The notes: generated from the sequence alone by a model not told the origin. 9,336 nucleotides of DNA from Coriobacteriales bacterium (GCA_031282085.1 JAITEK010000063.1:1-9336), one strand, 5' to 3'; shown: positions 1 through 6,646, counted from the first letter of the stretch. Numbers and translations are program-made.

Positions 1-43
1 CCTGCAAAACACACAGGCCTTCTGCAAAACCCTTACGCAAAGT

Positions 44-57
44 GGGACAGTTGTCCC
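44..57. repeat. Short REP-like palindrome downstream of the flavoprotein gene
   Basis: GGGACA-GT-TGTCCC is a perfect six-base inverted repeat 33 bases beyond the end of the minus-strand flavoprotein gene. Read on the minus strand it continues as CAACTGTCCCAC, the same tail that ends the G-rich repeat arms near 7968 and 8007, so I take it as a degenerate member of that family. As RNA it could form a weak 3' hairpin for the flavoprotein transcript, but no strong U-run follows. Confidence 0.5.
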
Positions 58-89
58 GCCTCCACGGCTCCTCGCCTTTTGAAGCCGTA

Positions 90-1742
90 CTAGTACCGGC
101 CCTTGGCAATCTCCTGGCCAGAGGCGAGAAGGCCTGCGACACGGCCGGTGGTCATGGCGCGGCCGATGCTCATGCCGGGTATGACCATCTGGTGCTCAAG
201 CCCGCCAAAGTAGTTGCCCTGGCAGTTGCCTACGGCGTAAAGCCCCTCGATGACCTGGTGGCTCTCATCAAGCGCTTGGCAATCGCCGTTGGTGATGATG
301 CCGTTTAGCGTGCAGAGGATGCCTGGCGCGCGGGCGATACCGTAAAACGGCGCAACCTTAATCGGCTTCATGCGTGCCTTCTGCTTGCCGTAGTCATCGT
401 CGTAGCCGACATCGCACAGCGTGTTGTAGCGCTCAACGGTTGCCTGTAGCGCATCAGCCGGGACGCCGATGGCAGCGGCAAGGTCGGCAATGGTGTCGGC
501 TTTGAAGGCCTTGCCGTCAGCCACGGCGGCCTCAGTGCCTTCAACGATGGGAACCGGCGGCTCCTTCTTCATCATGCCGGAGCCCATGTTCTCCCAGTCG
601 GTGCGGAAGTTGTCGTCGAAGATCTGGTAGTACATATAGTCGGGCTGGTTCATGGCCTGCGCCCAGAGCTGCCCATACTGCATGTCCTCGTTGCAGAAGC
701 GCTTGCCGTTCTTGTTCACAAACAGCCAGGGTATGCCCGATCCCGGGACATCCGGGACGTCGATCGGCGGGTCAAAGTGAATATTGGAGCAATGCGGCGC
801 AAGCTGCATCTTGCCGCCGACGTATATGCCCATGTACTGGCCGTCGCCGGTGTTCACATCGGGACGCATATAGGCAGATTTGAGGCCCTCCGCAAAAGAC
901 AGGTATTTGGCGCGCAGCACCGGGTTGTTGCCGTAGTCGCCCGCTGCCAGAATAACGGCGCTTGACGCGTTGACCTTCACGTAGGTGCCGTCCTCCTTCT
1001 TGCCGATGACCCCGGAGACCCTGCCGGTGTTGTTGCCGTCGCGGACGATCTGCACGGCCGGTGTGCTGTAAAGTACCGTGCCGCCCTTTTCCTCGGCGTA
1101 GTCGAGCAGCCACTGAGACAGCGGTCCCATCTGGCCAAGCCACATATGCACGCAGCCGTAGGCAAAGTTCCAGCGGTCCGGGTAGTCCATCCCGAGGTTC
1201 AGGCCAGAGATTACCGGGCCCACGCCCTCAACGTCGTTGGTAAGGGGGATAAGCCAGTCCATCGTGGGGCCGGAGTTGTATATCCAGGTCTTGAGCAGGT
1301 TGAGGTCGGCGCGGTTCTCTCCTTGGCGGGTCCACTCGATGACTGCCTCCCAAGGGTCGAAGTCGATGCCTAGGTCGTTCATGACCTTGGAGTTCCAGGC
1401 GGCACCACCGGCACCGTTTGACACGGCGACTTCGGCCTTCTGCAATACGACGACGTTCTTGCCTGCTTCTGCCGCGGTTGCTGCGGCGACACTGCCAGAG
1501 AGGCCGCCGCCGATGACCACTATCTCGGCCTCGATGGTTTCGGCGATGTCAGCTTCGGCAATCGGTTTCATAACGGCTATACTGCCGCCCAGGTCCTCGG
1601 GCTCTGCCCCGCCGCCTCCCGAGCCGCCTCCATCGGGAGCCGGGCTGCACCCCACCAGGGACGCCGCCGTTACCGAGGCCGCCGCAACGCCTCCCATGCC
1701 CAAAAACGCCCTGCGTGACAAAGTACCTTTCTTTTTGTCCAT
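90..1742 (-). CDS. Tat-exported lipoprotein FAD-dependent reductase (fumarate reductase/succinate dehydrogenase flavoprotein-like, FAD_binding_2)
   Basis: Predicted 550-residue flavoprotein acting outside the cytoplasmic membrane. The N-terminus has a twin-arginine motif (SRRAFLG, residues 9-15), a hydrophobic stretch and a lipobox LVGC with Cys32, followed by a Gly/Ser/Pro-rich linker. That indicates folding with FAD inside the cell, Tat export and lipid anchoring. VVIGGGLSG (75-83) is the dinucleotide-binding fold, VILAAGDYG (about 263-271) the second FAD contact, and NKNGKRFCNE (343-352) the G-x-R-F-x-N-E block of fumarate-reductase-like enzymes. GLYAVGN (500-506) is the C-terminal FAD motif. 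There is no CxxCH heme motif, so electrons must come from another protein. The ATG start has an excellent AAGGAGG site. The substrate cannot be told: this family includes fumarate, urocanate, cinnamate-type and steroid reductases. The C-terminal block (about 506-530) differs from the usual GGVHGANRLGG form. Confidence 0.88.
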   Translation of the reverse strand: MDKKKGTLSRRAFLGMGGVAAASVTAASLVGCSPAPDGGGSGGGGAEPEDLGGSIAVMKPIAEADIAETIEAEIVVIGGGLSGSVAAATAAEAGKNVVVLQKAEVAVSNGAGGAAWNSKVMNDLGIDFDPWEAVIEWTRQGENRADLNLLKTWIYNSGPTMDWLIPLTNDVEGVGPVISGLNLGMDYPDRWNFAYGCVHMWLGQMGPLSQWLLDYAEEKGGTVLYSTPAVQIVRDGNNTGRVSGVIGKKEDGTYVKVNASSAVILAAGDYGNNPVLRAKYLSFAEGLKSAYMRPDVNTGDGQYMGIYVGGKMQLAPHCSNIHFDPPIDVPDVPGSGIPWLFVNKNGKRFCNEDMQYGQLWAQAMNQPDYMYYQIFDDNFRTDWENMGSGMMKKEPPVPIVEGTEAAVADGKAFKADTIADLAAAIGVPADALQATVERYNTLCDVGYDDDYGKQKARMKPIKVAPFYGIARAPGILCTLNGIITNGDCQALDESHQVIEGLYAVGNCQGNYFGGLEHQMVIPGMSIGRAMTTGRVAGLLASGQEIAKGRY

Positions 1743-1950
1743 AGTGCTTCCTCCTTTTTACGCGCCTTGGGCTGGCCAAGGCTGCCTTGTTGAGAGGAGG
1801 GCTAAGGTCCCCGGTCCTCCTCCATTGCGCTGCTGTTTGCTTCCCATTATCCGCAGCAGGCAATCAGTTAAAACGGCTATCTGCCGCTTTGCAGCCCGTA
1901 TTATACTCCCGCAACAGGGCAGGGGCTACAATTCCCTTTTTAAACAGGGA
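1743..1950 (-). promoter_or_regulatory. Promoter, palindrome and 5' leader of the flavoprotein gene
   Basis: On the minus strand a perfect -10 box TATAAT lies at 1900-1905, with TTGTAG at 1926-1931 as the best -35 candidate (20-base spacer, longer than optimal). Next to that -35 is a near-perfect palindrome at 1934-1949 (CCCT-n-TTTAAA-n-AGGG), well placed for a regulator. The leader of about 150 bases contains a Shine-Dalgarno look-alike (complement of 1815-1824), a CCCTCCTCTC anti-Shine-Dalgarno segment (complement of 1792-1801), a seven-base-pair hairpin at 1764-1782 and the true ribosome site at 1747-1756. The promoter call is by eye only. Confidence 0.5.
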
Positions 1951-1960
1951 GACGAGGCAG

Positions 1961-1989
1961 GGTTGGGACAGGGGGACGGGCCAATTGCC
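1961..1989. repeat. G-rich REP-like repeat, single copy
   Basis: GGTTGGGACAGGGGGACGGG followed by a CCAATTGCC tail matches, with a few changes, the repeat arm starting near 7937. It lies between the terminator of the DUF4352 gene and the promoter of the flavoprotein gene. No transposase gene is nearby. Confidence 0.6.
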
Positions 1990-2002
1990 GCATTCCTCTT
2001 GT

Positions 2003-2042
2003 CGCGAAAACAGCAGAAGACCCGCAAACCATGCGGGTCTTC
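2003..2042 (-). terminator. Rho-independent terminator of the DUF4352 gene
   Basis: GAAGACCCGC (2016-2025) and GCGGGTCTTC (2033-2042) form a perfect 10-base-pair stem with a seven-base loop, about 45 bases past the stop codon at 2087. On the minus strand the stem is followed by TGCTGTTTTCGC, a short U-run, so termination is expected for the minus-strand gene. The plus-strand side has no T-run. Confidence 0.7.
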
Positions 2043-2086
2043 CGGAAAGTGTTTGCTCAAAAGGGGCCGTAGCCCCGTCTTCTCCG

Positions 2087-3010
2087 TTATTGGATTGCGA
2101 AGAAGTAGTGGTTCGCGTCGAATGACCACGTGTCGTTGTAGCGCAGCTTCAGCGTTGACAGGTCGATTCCCTGGGGAAGTTCAAATACGACGTTGCCTGT
2201 TTTCGCCGTGCCGGGATTCAATGAATCAAACCAGAAGAAGGTCTCGTCCCCCGATGTGATGATCAGGGACGACGGTGAGTACTGTATGCTGCCGTCCAGC
2301 GTTACCAGTTGAAAGTCCGAGCAATCAAAACTCTCCATCTCATTTGAGATGTTCTTCAGCGAGACGTTTATGATCACGTACTCGTTTCCCGCGTCGGGTT
2401 CATAGGAGAGAAACTGGCCGTCATTGATCTGCGTGGTACTTGAGCTGCCATTAACGAGTATCTCAAATTTCGCCGTATTCACAGCTGTTCCAAGGGGAAC
2501 GATTGTCTCCTCCACGGCAGGTTCTTCCGCATCCAGCGCGGGAGAGCCGCCCGACTGTTCGGTTCCCGAGGAGCCACCCGTGTTGATGGGCGCGTACGCG
2601 TCGTCGATAGCATCGAGGGCAGCGACGTTCGCGGCCGCGAAGATGATGATCGAAATGACGCCAAGCGCGAGCCCGGCAATCGCGAGGCCCTTGGAACGCT
2701 TCTTCACGATACCGACGATCAGGCCTGCAATACCCAGACAAACTGCGACGATTGCAAACAGGAGGGAAAAGATATTCAGGAAAGGTATCCATGAACCGAT
2801 TATCGCGATGATACCCAAGACCAGCGCGGTCACGCCCAGGCCATTTCCTTTTTGTTCCGTGGTAGCAACAGCGGTGGCAACAGCGGTAACATACGTATTA
2901 TGTTGCGCTGGCGGAACATCCGACTGCTGATAGCTTTGTTGTGACTGAGCAGAATCGGTACCTTGTGCTGCCTGTCCTCCTACGTTTTCGTCCTTCTTCT
3001 CAAATGCCAT
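2087..3010 (-). CDS. Membrane protein with DUF4190-like helices and C-terminal DUF4352 domain
   Basis: Predicted 307-residue membrane protein of unknown function. Residues 1-55 are polar, rich in Gln and Ser, and probably cytoplasmic. Three hydrophobic helices follow at about 57-74, 78-102 and 107-130, with the basic turn KKRSKG between the second and third, resembling the DUF4190 arrangement (ALxLGI and GLxLG repeats). After a Gly/Ser/Glu-rich linker (about 140-170) comes a beta-rich domain with EYVIINVSLKNISN (210-223), typical of DUF4352, an immunoglobulin-like fold found on bacterial surfaces. The ATG start has GAAGGGAG at 3018-3025, seven bases away. The gene stands alone, with its own terminator, and diverges from nrdD across the palindrome-rich region at 3011-3617. 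Localisation and any ligand or sensing role are inference. Confidence 0.8.
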   Translation of the reverse strand: MAFEKKDENVGGQAAQGTDSAQSQQSYQQSDVPPAQHNTYVTAVATAVATTEQKGNGLGVTALVLGIIAIIGSWIPFLNIFSLLFAIVAVCLGIAGLIVGIVKKRSKGLAIAGLALGVISIIIFAAANVAALDAIDDAYAPINTGGSSGTEQSGGSPALDAEEPAVEETIVPLGTAVNTAKFEILVNGSSSTTQINDGQFLSYEPDAGNEYVIINVSLKNISNEMESFDCSDFQLVTLDGSIQYSPSSLIITSGDETFFWFDSLNPGTAKTGNVVFELPQGIDLSTLKLRYNDTWSFDANHYFFAIQ

Positions 3011-3103
3011 GATGGGACTCCCTTCACGTACTATGTCGTGCCAACATTAAAAGGCTGGAGTGCCGCGTCTTCCCCGCTTGCGCTAGACAGGCGCACCTAC
3101 CAA

Positions 3104-3135
3104 GCGTTATCAAAAAGTGTACTTTTTGATAACGC
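3104..3135. promoter_or_regulatory. Long palindromic operator, copy 1
   Basis: GCGTTATCAAAAAGT and ACTTTTTGATAACGC are perfect 15-base inverted arms separated by two bases (GT at 3119-3120). The length and AT-rich core look like the site of a dimeric DNA-binding protein. It is 94 bases upstream of the DUF4352 start codon and about 480 upstream of nrdD. The regulator is not identified. The half-sites ATCAA..TTGAT are in the opposite order to an FNR/CRP box. Confidence 0.65.
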
Positions 3136-3245
3136 CGTTTTTTGCCAGCAACTTGGGGCAAGGCTTTGCCTCCCGACTCCGCGAACAGGCAATCATTGCC
3201 TCGAGCTCCCCAGCGTTAAGCGATTCTGTGCTATGCTTGACGTGC

Positions 3246-3269
3246 TATCAAAAAGTACACGTTTTGACA
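3246..3269. promoter_or_regulatory. Palindromic operator, copy 2
   Basis: TATCAAAAAGT-ACACG-TTTTGACA matches copy 1, read in reverse complement, at 22 of 24 positions. Centre-to-centre distance from copy 1 is 138 bases, close to a whole number of helical turns. Its right end contains TTGACA (3264-3269), a consensus -35, although no good -10 follows on the plus strand. Confidence 0.6.
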
Positions 3270-3388
3270 GCCGACCACTCCCCGGAAAAGAACCCCGCCT
3301 CAATGTCGCCCTTGTCTTGGGCATACGACAGAATGCTCCCATCCGCCCTCCCGCTCGCGGAAAATCTTAAAAATCTTCCAAACACCTC

Positions 3389-3417
3389 TTGAAAAAGCCA
3401 GGGAGTAGTCCTACCAT
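3389..3417 (+). promoter_or_regulatory. Candidate nrdDG promoter
   Basis: TTGAAA (3389-3394) and TACCAT (3412-3417) are separated by 17 bases. TATGCT (3421-3426) is an alternative -10. A second possible -10, TATAAA (3458-3463), overlaps the NrdR-like box but lacks a -35. A weak NrdR-box-like sequence (10 of 16 positions) at 3413-3428 lies 30 bases, centre to centre, before the strong one and would cover this -10. By eye only. Confidence 0.35.
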
Positions 3418-3438
3418 ATCTATGCTGCACTTCTCGGG

Positions 3439-3462
3439 CTATCCACAATATGTTGTGTATAA
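3439..3462. promoter_or_regulatory. NrdR box overlapped by two inverted DnaA-box-like sequences
   Basis: CCACAATATGTTGTGT (3443-3458) matches the NrdR box consensus acaCwATATATwGtgt at 14 of 16 positions, as expected before a ribonucleotide reductase operon. The same dyad extends to CTATCCACA (3439-3447, eight of nine against the DnaA box TTATNCACA) and, on the other strand, TTATACACA (3454-3462, nine of nine). A third, poorer match on the minus strand (CTTTCCACA) is at 3487-3495. NrdR is an ATP/dATP-sensing repressor of reductase genes that usually binds two boxes. Confidence 0.7.
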
Positions 3463-3617
3463 ACTGGGTACAACAGGTGAGTAACCTGTGGAAAGGGCGG
3501 CAAGCACCTTCACCACTTGTGGTTTTGCAAATGGAACACGGTGGAGGCAACTATCCCAAGGGGCAGCTTCATAACAACATAATGTTGCAGAAACGTAGAA
3601 CGAAAAGGAGAACTGAC

Positions 3618-6005
3618 GTGGTAACGAGTATAGTTAAACGCGACGGCAGGGCAGTCAACTTCGAGACGGAGAAGATCGCGGACGCCATCGAGAAGGCGTT
3701 TTCCGCCTCCGGGTCGCTGAAGGAGCGCGCGGTCGCCGACAACCTCGCGCAGCAGGTAGTAAAGAAGATCGAAGAGGGCGCCATCGAGGGCACCCCGACA
3801 GTCGAGGGCGTTCAGGACCTCGTTGAGGAGGTGCTCGCTGAGAACGGCTTCGTGCAGATTGCGCGCGCTTACATCAAGTACCGCGCCGAGCGCAGCCGCG
3901 CCCGCGAGATGAACACCAAGCTCATGCAGACCATCGACAAGATCACCCATTCCGACGCCAAGGACTTCGACGTCGCGCGGGAGAACGCCAACATCGATGC
4001 GGACACGGCCATGGGCACCATGCTCAAGTACGGCTCGGAGACCGCCAAGCAGTATTATCAGATGAGCGTGCTCTCCGAACCGCATGCCAGGGCGCATCGC
4101 GAGGGCGACATCCACATCCACGACCTCGACTTCTACACGCTTACGACCACCTGCTGCCAGATCGACATCGTCAAGCTCTTTGAGGGCGGCTTCTCAACCG
4201 GTCACGGCGTGCTGCGCGAGCCGAGCGACATCACGAGCTACTCGGCGCTTGCCTGCATCGCCATCCAGTCCAACCAAAACGACCAGCACGGCGGCCAGTC
4301 CATCTCAAACTTCGACTACGGCATGGCCGTTGGCGTGCGCAAGAGTTTCCGCCGCTTCTATCGCAAGAACCTCATTGCGGCCCTCGAGCTGCTCACTGAG
4401 ACAGAGGTCTCCAAGGAGCAGATCGACGCGCTGTGCGCCCGCGTGGAAGGTGAGACGGGCCTGTGGCCGACGCTTGCCATGGACGTCAACTACACCGCCG
4501 CCGAGAAGATTGCCCTGGTTGAGGAGCTTGAGCTTGCAAAGTCGCTGGTAGACCGCGTGCAGGCCTACGCCGCCAAGCAGGCCAAGGCCGACACGGACAA
4601 GGCGACCCACCAGGCGATGGAGGCATTCATCCACAACCTTAACACCATGCACTCGCGCGCCGGCGCCCAAACGCCGTTCTCCTCCATCAACTACGGCATG
4701 GACACCACGGCCGAGGGCCGCATGGTCATCAAGAACATCCTGCTGGCAACCGAGGAGGGCTTAGGCCACGGCGAGACGCCTATCTTCCCCATCCAGATAT
4801 TCCGTGTGAAGGAGGGCGTGAGCTTTAATCCCACCGATCCCAACTACGACCTGTTCAGGCAGGCCTGCGCGGTCTCGGCCAAGCGGCTGTTCCCCAATTT
4901 CAGCTTCCTCGACGCGAGCTTTAACGCGCAGTATTACAAGGGTACGCCGGAGACCGAGGTTGCCTACATGGGCTGCCGCACCCGTGTCATCGGCAACACC
5001 TACGACCCCACCAACGAGGTCACACCTGGCCGCGGCAACCTGAGCTTTACCTCCATCAACCTGCCGCGCCTTGCCATCCGTTCAAAGGGCGATGTGGATC
5101 TGTTCTTCGAGATGCTCGACAGCAAGCTCCGCCTCGTCTGTGATCAGCTGCTCGACCGCTTTGAGATCCAGCGTCACAAGAAGGTCTACAACATGCCCTT
5201 CCTCATGGGCCAGGGCGTGTGGACGGGTTCTGAGAAGCTCGGGTGGAGCGACGAGGTGGGCGAGGTGCTCAAGCACGGCACCTTCTCCGTGGGCTTCATC
5301 GGCTTGGCTGAGACCCTCAAGGCGCTCATCGGTGAGCACCACGGTGAGAGCGAGCGGGCGCAGAACCTCGGGCTGGAGATCATCGGCCATATGCGCAGCT
5401 ATCTGGACGCCAAATCTGCCGACACCGGGTTGAACTTCACGCTGCTTGCGACGCCCGCCGAGGGCCTCTCCGGCCGCTTTGTGCGCATCGACCGTGAGCG
5501 TTTTGGCTCCATACCAGGTATCACCGACCGCGATTACTACACCAATGGCTTCCACGTGCCGGTGTATTACGACATCAACGCCTTTAAGAAGGTGGAGCTT
5601 GAGGCGCCTTACCACGCGCTCACCAATGCCGGCCACATCAGCTACATCGAGCTTGATGGCGACCCCACCCGCAACCTTGAGGCCTTTGAGGCGGTCATCC
5701 GCCACATGAAAGAATGCGGCATGGGCTACGGCAGCGTGAATCACCCTGTCGACCGCGACCCGATTTGCGGCTACAACGGCATCATCGGCGACCGCTGCCC
5801 CAAATGCGGCCGCGAGGAGGGTGACGTCCCCTTTGAGCGCATCCGCCGCATCACCGGCTATCTGGTGGGAACGCTCGACCGCTTTAACAACGGCAAGCGC
5901 GCCGAGGAGCATGACCGTGTGAAGCACGGTATCGCCTCAACAGATATTGCCAGCGAGGCTCCCGGTGCCGAGCACCGGCTGTCGCTTGAGTCAGAAGCGG
6001 TTTGA
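3618..6005 (+). CDS. nrdD: Anaerobic (class III) ribonucleoside-triphosphate reductase
   Basis: Cytoplasmic glycyl-radical enzyme that reduces ribonucleoside triphosphates to deoxynucleotides without oxygen. I start it at GTG 3618, seven bases after AAAAGGAG, giving 795 residues; an open frame continues upstream to 3450, but that part crosses the operator region. An ATP-cone allosteric domain fills about 1-95 (SIVKRDGRAVNFETEKI). The catalytic barrel follows, with TTTCCQID (Cys179/180) and YMGCR (Cys453), matching the active-site cysteines of phage T4 NrdD (Cys79 and the thiyl-radical Cys290). The C-terminal zinc site probably uses Cys700, Cys717, Cys727 and Cys730 (DPICGYNG and DRCPKCG). RRITGYL places the radical glycine at Gly747. 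All key residues are present. nrdG follows directly, so the two are co-transcribed. A NrdR-type box upstream suggests dATP/ATP-dependent repression. Confidence 0.97.
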   Translation: MVTSIVKRDGRAVNFETEKIADAIEKAFSASGSLKERAVADNLAQQVVKKIEEGAIEGTPTVEGVQDLVEEVLAENGFVQIARAYIKYRAERSRAREMNTKLMQTIDKITHSDAKDFDVARENANIDADTAMGTMLKYGSETAKQYYQMSVLSEPHARAHREGDIHIHDLDFYTLTTTCCQIDIVKLFEGGFSTGHGVLREPSDITSYSALACIAIQSNQNDQHGGQSISNFDYGMAVGVRKSFRRFYRKNLIAALELLTETEVSKEQIDALCARVEGETGLWPTLAMDVNYTAAEKIALVEELELAKSLVDRVQAYAAKQAKADTDKATHQAMEAFIHNLNTMHSRAGAQTPFSSINYGMDTTAEGRMVIKNILLATEEGLGHGETPIFPIQIFRVKEGVSFNPTDPNYDLFRQACAVSAKRLFPNFSFLDASFNAQYYKGTPETEVAYMGCRTRVIGNTYDPTNEVTPGRGNLSFTSINLPRLAIRSKGDVDLFFEMLDSKLRLVCDQLLDRFEIQRHKKVYNMPFLMGQGVWTGSEKLGWSDEVGEVLKHGTFSVGFIGLAETLKALIGEHHGESERAQNLGLEIIGHMRSYLDAKSADTGLNFTLLATPAEGLSGRFVRIDRERFGSIPGITDRDYYTNGFHVPVYYDINAFKKVELEAPYHALTNAGHISYIELDGDPTRNLEAFEAVIRHMKECGMGYGSVNHPVDRDPICGYNGIIGDRCPKCGREEGDVPFERIRRITGYLVGTLDRFNNGKRAEEHDRVKHGIASTDIASEAPGAEHRLSLESEAV

Positions 6006-6006
6006 G

Positions 6007-6627
6007 TTGAGCGAAACAGCAGTTGGGACGGTCGCTGAGCCACTGGGCGAGGCGCAGGAGGAAGCGCAGGCAGAACCGCTGAACGCATCCCAGACCGAGC
6101 CGTCCGTAGTGACCCTTTACGGGACCGCCGACGATTCCATCGTCGACGGTCCCGGCATACGTTTTGCCGTTTTTACGCAGGGCTGCAAGCACGATTGCCT
6201 CGGTTGCCACAACCCCAAGGCGCAACCCTTTGAGGGCGGCATACCCACCACCACCGACGTACTTTGGCAGAAGGTCGAGGCAAACCCGCTGCTCGCGGGC
6301 ATCACCCTCACCGGCGGGGAGCCGTTTGAGCAGGCGGCGGCCCTTGTCGAGCTGGCGCGCCGCACCCGCGAGAAGGGCCTCACGGTATGGGCCTACTCAG
6401 GCTATCGCTTTGAGAACCTGCTGGGCGGGACGCCCAACGAGGCCGCTCCGCGCCTGTTGGAGCAGGTAGATGTGCTGGTAGACGGTTTGTTTGTTGAGCG
6501 CCTCAAAAGCCTTGAGCTGACCTGGTGCGGCTCGTCCAACCAGCGGCTCATAGATGTCCCCGCCTCCCTGGCTGCCGGTCGTGTGGTGGAGTGGCAACAG
6601 GAGAAAAACATCGGTCAGGGCAGGTAA
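6007..6627 (+). CDS. nrdG: Anaerobic ribonucleotide reductase activating protein (radical SAM)
   Basis: Radical SAM enzyme that uses a [4Fe-4S] cluster and S-adenosylmethionine to form the glycyl radical on NrdD. With the TTG start at 6007, one base after the nrdD stop, it has 206 residues. QGCKHDCLGC gives the CX3CX2C cluster ligands (Cys60, Cys64, Cys67), LTGGEPF (101-107) contacts the SAM amino group, and VDVLVDGLFVERL and CGSSNQR match the NrdG C-terminal part. The start is uncertain. Family members usually begin near the segment LYGTADDSIVDGPG, and about 33 residues rich in Glu, Ala and Gln precede it here. GTG 6109 would remove that extension but has no ribosome site, and TTG 5986 would overlap nrdD. 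Close coupling to nrdD supports translation from a weak start. It ends at the edge of a palindrome at 6627-6646. Confidence 0.94.
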   Translation: MSETAVGTVAEPLGEAQEEAQAEPLNASQTEPSVVTLYGTADDSIVDGPGIRFAVFTQGCKHDCLGCHNPKAQPFEGGIPTTTDVLWQKVEANPLLAGITLTGGEPFEQAAALVELARRTREKGLTVWAYSGYRFENLLGGTPNEAAPRLLEQVDVLVDGLFVERLKSLELTWCGSSNQRLIDVPASLAAGRVVEWQQEKNIGQGR

Positions 6628-6646
6628 TGTTACCTACTGGTAACAT
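6627..6646. promoter_or_regulatory. Palindrome between nrdG and veg, possible operator
   Basis: ATGTTACC-tact-GGTAACAT is a perfect eight-base inverted repeat starting in the nrdG stop codon. The preceding GGTAA lets the middle TTACC pair either way. No T-run follows on either strand, so it is a poor terminator. It lies where the -35 region of the veg promoter would be, so operator is the better guess. Confidence 0.45.

Larger units (their letters stand above)
3011..3617. other. Gene-free divergent regulatory region between the DUF4352 gene and nrdD
   Basis: About 600 bases with no convincing gene on either strand; the open frames crossing it have no recognisable domains and poor composition. 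It holds two copies of a 24-base palindromic operator, an NrdR/DnaA-like composite site, an inverted repeat at 3473-3489 (ACAGGT-gagta-ACCTGT), a partial palindrome at 3512-3523 (ACCAC-tt-GTGGT), a palindrome at 3575-3587 (CAACAT-a-ATGTTG) and the nrdD ribosome site. Its length and density of dyads suggest several regulators act here. Confidence 0.6.

Noticed and set aside
1237..2259. Long plus-strand open frame opposite the flavoprotein gene
   Set aside because: It is antisense to the Tat/FAD-binding region and the leader, is rich in Arg, Pro and Ser, has no domain, and crosses the minus-strand promoter and terminator.
3104..3135. Rho-independent terminator or FNR box
   Set aside because: The stem is AT-rich with a two-base loop, symmetrical, and far from any gene end; the half-sites are everted compared with the FNR consensus TTGAT-N4-ATCAA.
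3248..3550. Minus-strand frame of about 100 codons in the nrdD upstream region, and plus-strand frames at 2963-3392
   Set aside because: They run through both operators and the NrdR box, lack ribosome sites, and show no recognisable domain. Gene-free regulatory DNA is the better reading.
3450..3617. Upstream extension of nrdD
   Set aside because: The frame is open, but the ATP-cone begins right after GTG 3618, which has a strong ribosome site; the extension encodes operator sequence.
5082..5927. Long minus-strand open frame opposite nrdD
   Set aside because: A mirror of a GC-rich gene; the composition (Val/Ala/His-rich, no motif) and the strong nrdD call on the other strand exclude it.
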